Below, one piece after another: positions 5,819 to 7,258 of a stretch of DNA of 7,258 bases (position 1 is the stretch's first letter; every line of letters starts with the position of its first letter). The DNA comes from Pseudomonadota bacterium (GTDB lineage Bacteria; Pseudomonadota; Gammaproteobacteria; Burkholderiales; Burkholderiaceae_B): contig JAEZBO010000194.1 in NCBI GenBank assembly GCA_023427085.1, forward strand, positions 1 through 7,258, in the 5' to 3' direction. The position numbers and the translations under genes are program-made. The notes under the pieces are model-generated. The model did no database searches and was not told the DNA's origin. It worked only from the letters and a program-made list of their open reading frames with translations.

Positions 5819-7258
5819 GCGGGAGCCGCAACGGCCGCCGCATCGGCGCGCGTCTCGCTCAGCAGCACCACGTCGAGCGCCTGCAGCCAGGTGCGCAGCT
5901 CGGGCACGCCGGGGTCCATGGCATAGACGGCGATGCCCAGGCTGTTGGCGGTATTGGCCACGGAGGCCGCCAGGTGCTTGCTGCCCGGGCTGTCGGCCAG
6001 GCCGAGCACGAAGTCCTCGTCCAGCCGGATGTACGACAGCGGCAGATGGTGCATGTGCGCCATCGCGCCGAACTGGCGCGTCAGCCGGCGCAGGCCGACC
6101 CGCACGCCGGTCGAGCTGGCCATCTCGCACAAGGCGCGCACGTCGGCGTAATGATCGATCAGGCCATGCGCGTCGATCTCGAGCAGCAGCCGCGCGGCCT
6201 GCTCGGGGCTGGCGCGCAGCAGCTCGCGCAGCCGCGGCAGGAACTCCGCCTGGCCCAGCGAAGCCAGCGACAGCAGCGCGGCCAGCTCGCCGTCGTGACC
6301 GCGCAGCCAGTCCAGCGCCAGCCGCATCGCCTGCATGTCGCAGTCGGCGGCCAGGCCCAGCCGGATCGCCGGCGGAATGAAGGCACGCGCCGGCAACTGC
6401 TGGCGCGTGGCCGGGTCGTTCAGCGCCAGCATGGCCTGATGGCGCAGCAGCGTGCCGTCGGCCAGCCGCTGCGGCGTGGCGACCAGCGAAAAGCGGTGCT
6501 GGTCGAGCGCGGTCAGCAGTGCGTCCTTCCAGGCATATTCGCCGCTCTCGCCGCGCGGATGGCGCGTGAGCGCCGAGGCGATGGTCTCGGCGCCCGAGCT
6601 TTCCGACTGCATCAGGCCATGATCGAGGCGAGCCAGGATGCGGGCAGGCTCGTCGGTCGGTTCGTATGCGGTCAGCGCCAGCGCCCAACGGCACAGCGTG
6701 CCGGTCTCGTCGAGCGCGACCCGGCTGCCGCGCAGGTCGGCGCGCAGTTGTTCGCTCAGCCGCAGCGCCTGCGCCGGCTCCATGCCCGGCAGCAGCACCG
6801 CGAAATCCGAGCCGTTCAGGCGCGCCAGCAGTTTGCCCTCGCCGGGCTGCTCGACCTGTGTGCGCACCCGTTCGGCCACGCCGCGCAACCACTGGTCGGT
6901 CAGGCGTCGCGGCATGCGGCGGTTGATCGCGGCCAGGTCGCGCTGGCGAAACATCAGCACGTGGCCGTGGCCGCCGGCGGCATCGGGCGCGCCGCGTTGC
7001 AGCGCGGCGCGCAAGGCCGACAGGAAACGCTTGCGGTTGGGCAGGCGGGTGACGGTGTCGAGTTCGAGTTCTTCCTGCAGCGTTTCGATGGTGCGGGTAT
7101 GTTGGGCGATGCGGGCGCCGCTGCGGGCGCGCAGGCTGTCGAAGGCGGTGCCCAGCCCGGCCAGCTCGCGGGGCAGCTGCTCGGTGGCGGTAGGCGTCTC
7201 GGCGCTCCAGCTCTGCATATGGGTGCCGATGCGGCTGAGCGCGCGGGCCAGCAGCGCC
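5815..7258 (-). CDS. LapD-like c-di-GMP receptor: HAMP, degenerate GGDEF and EAL (5' end beyond window)
   Basis: The frame is open to the right edge (480 residues visible), so the start lies outside; an internal ATG at 7218 has no ribosome binding site and would cut the HAMP domain. Numbering from that Met: the second HAMP helix ends near 33 (RELAGLGTAFDSLRAR), then GGDEF about 50-210 with DTVTRLPNRKRF kept but the active motif changed to NGSDF (135-139). The EAL domain spans about 235-460. EAL itself reads QAM (261-263), and the metal-binding DDFG is replaced by RRLT (377-380). Both enzyme activities should be lost. This layout matches LapD, which binds c-di-GMP on its dead EAL domain and signals outward to the periplasmic protease LapG, controlling adhesin release. 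LapD is about 650 aa, consistent with roughly 170 residues missing here. LapD identity is likely but needs the missing N-terminus; another degenerate GGDEF-EAL protein is possible. Confidence 0.88.
   Translation of the reverse strand, partial: ALLARALSRIGTHMQSWSAETPTATEQLPRELAGLGTAFDSLRARSGARIAQHTRTIETLQEELELDTVTRLPNRKRFLSALRAALQRGAPDAAGGHGHVLMFRQRDLAAINRRMPRRLTDQWLRGVAERVRTQVEQPGEGKLLARLNGSDFAVLLPGMEPAQALRLSEQLRADLRGSRVALDETGTLCRWALALTAYEPTDEPARILARLDHGLMQSESSGAETIASALTRHPRGESGEYAWKDALLTALDQHRFSLVATPQRLADGTLLRHQAMLALNDPATRQQLPARAFIPPAIRLGLAADCDMQAMRLALDWLRGHDGELAALLSLASLGQAEFLPRLRELLRASPEQAARLLLEIDAHGLIDHYADVRALCEMASSTGVRVGLRRLTRQFGAMAHMHHLPLSYIRLDEDFVLGLADSPGSKHLAASVANTANSLGIAVYAMDPGVPELRTWLQALDVVLLSETRADAAAVAAPA

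Noticed and set aside
4709..5926. 405-codon plus-strand frame antisense to the kinase gene
   Set aside because: Low-complexity Arg/Gln/Gly-rich translation opposite a kinase with all catalytic boxes.
5819..6892. Open frame extending the histidine kinase upstream by about 358 codons
   Set aside because: It lies in another frame of the LapD-like gene, is Arg/Ala/Pro-rich without domains, and the kinase membrane domain begins naturally at ATG 5818 with an ATGA overlap.

Overview
The window is uniformly GC-rich, and long spurious open frames run antisense to most genes. Its gene content (a YihY/BrkB-family membrane protein, a DUF2069 protein, SelO, an OmpR-type regulator and a LapD-like c-di-GMP receptor) fits a betaproteobacterium of the order Burkholderiales. 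My best guess is a relative of Bordetella, Achromobacter or Pigmentiphaga (Alcaligenaceae). That placement rests on protein resemblance and composition only. I see no RNA genes, insertion sequences, CRISPR arrays or phage genes.

Left part (1-1829, minus strand): a two-gene unit. A YihY/UPF0761 inner-membrane protein is followed by a small twin-CBS-domain protein, and their reading frames overlap by 17 bp. A perfect 16-bp palindrome directly follows the CBS stop codon at the window edge.

Middle part (1847-3696, plus strand): a small four-helix membrane protein (DUF2069) is coupled through a GTGA overlap to selO, a pseudokinase-fold protein AMPylase with its key residues intact. The divergent yihY and DUF2069 start codons are only 17 bp apart. 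That gap holds overlapping -10-like hexamers on both strands, each placed so that transcription would begin at about the A of the ATG. Leaderless expression in both directions is therefore possible.

Right part (3697-7258): a relatively AT-rich 203-bp intergenic region with two promoter candidates leads into an OmpR-family response regulator on the plus strand. Facing it on the minus strand is a two-gene unit. The first gene is a LapD-like protein whose 5' end lies beyond the right edge (HAMP, degenerate GGDEF, degenerate EAL). It overlaps by ATGA with the second gene, a membrane histidine kinase with no periplasmic domain. The kinase and regulator genes converge and their 3' ends overlap by 19 bp. 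The arrangement suggests a signalling module joining inside-out c-di-GMP sensing (LapD type, normally controlling a periplasmic protease and surface adhesin) to a two-component pathway. The link between the two branches is inferred from gene order. All nine thousandths of detail aside, every base from 3900 to 7258 is coding, and no gene-free stretch in the window exceeds 300 bp.
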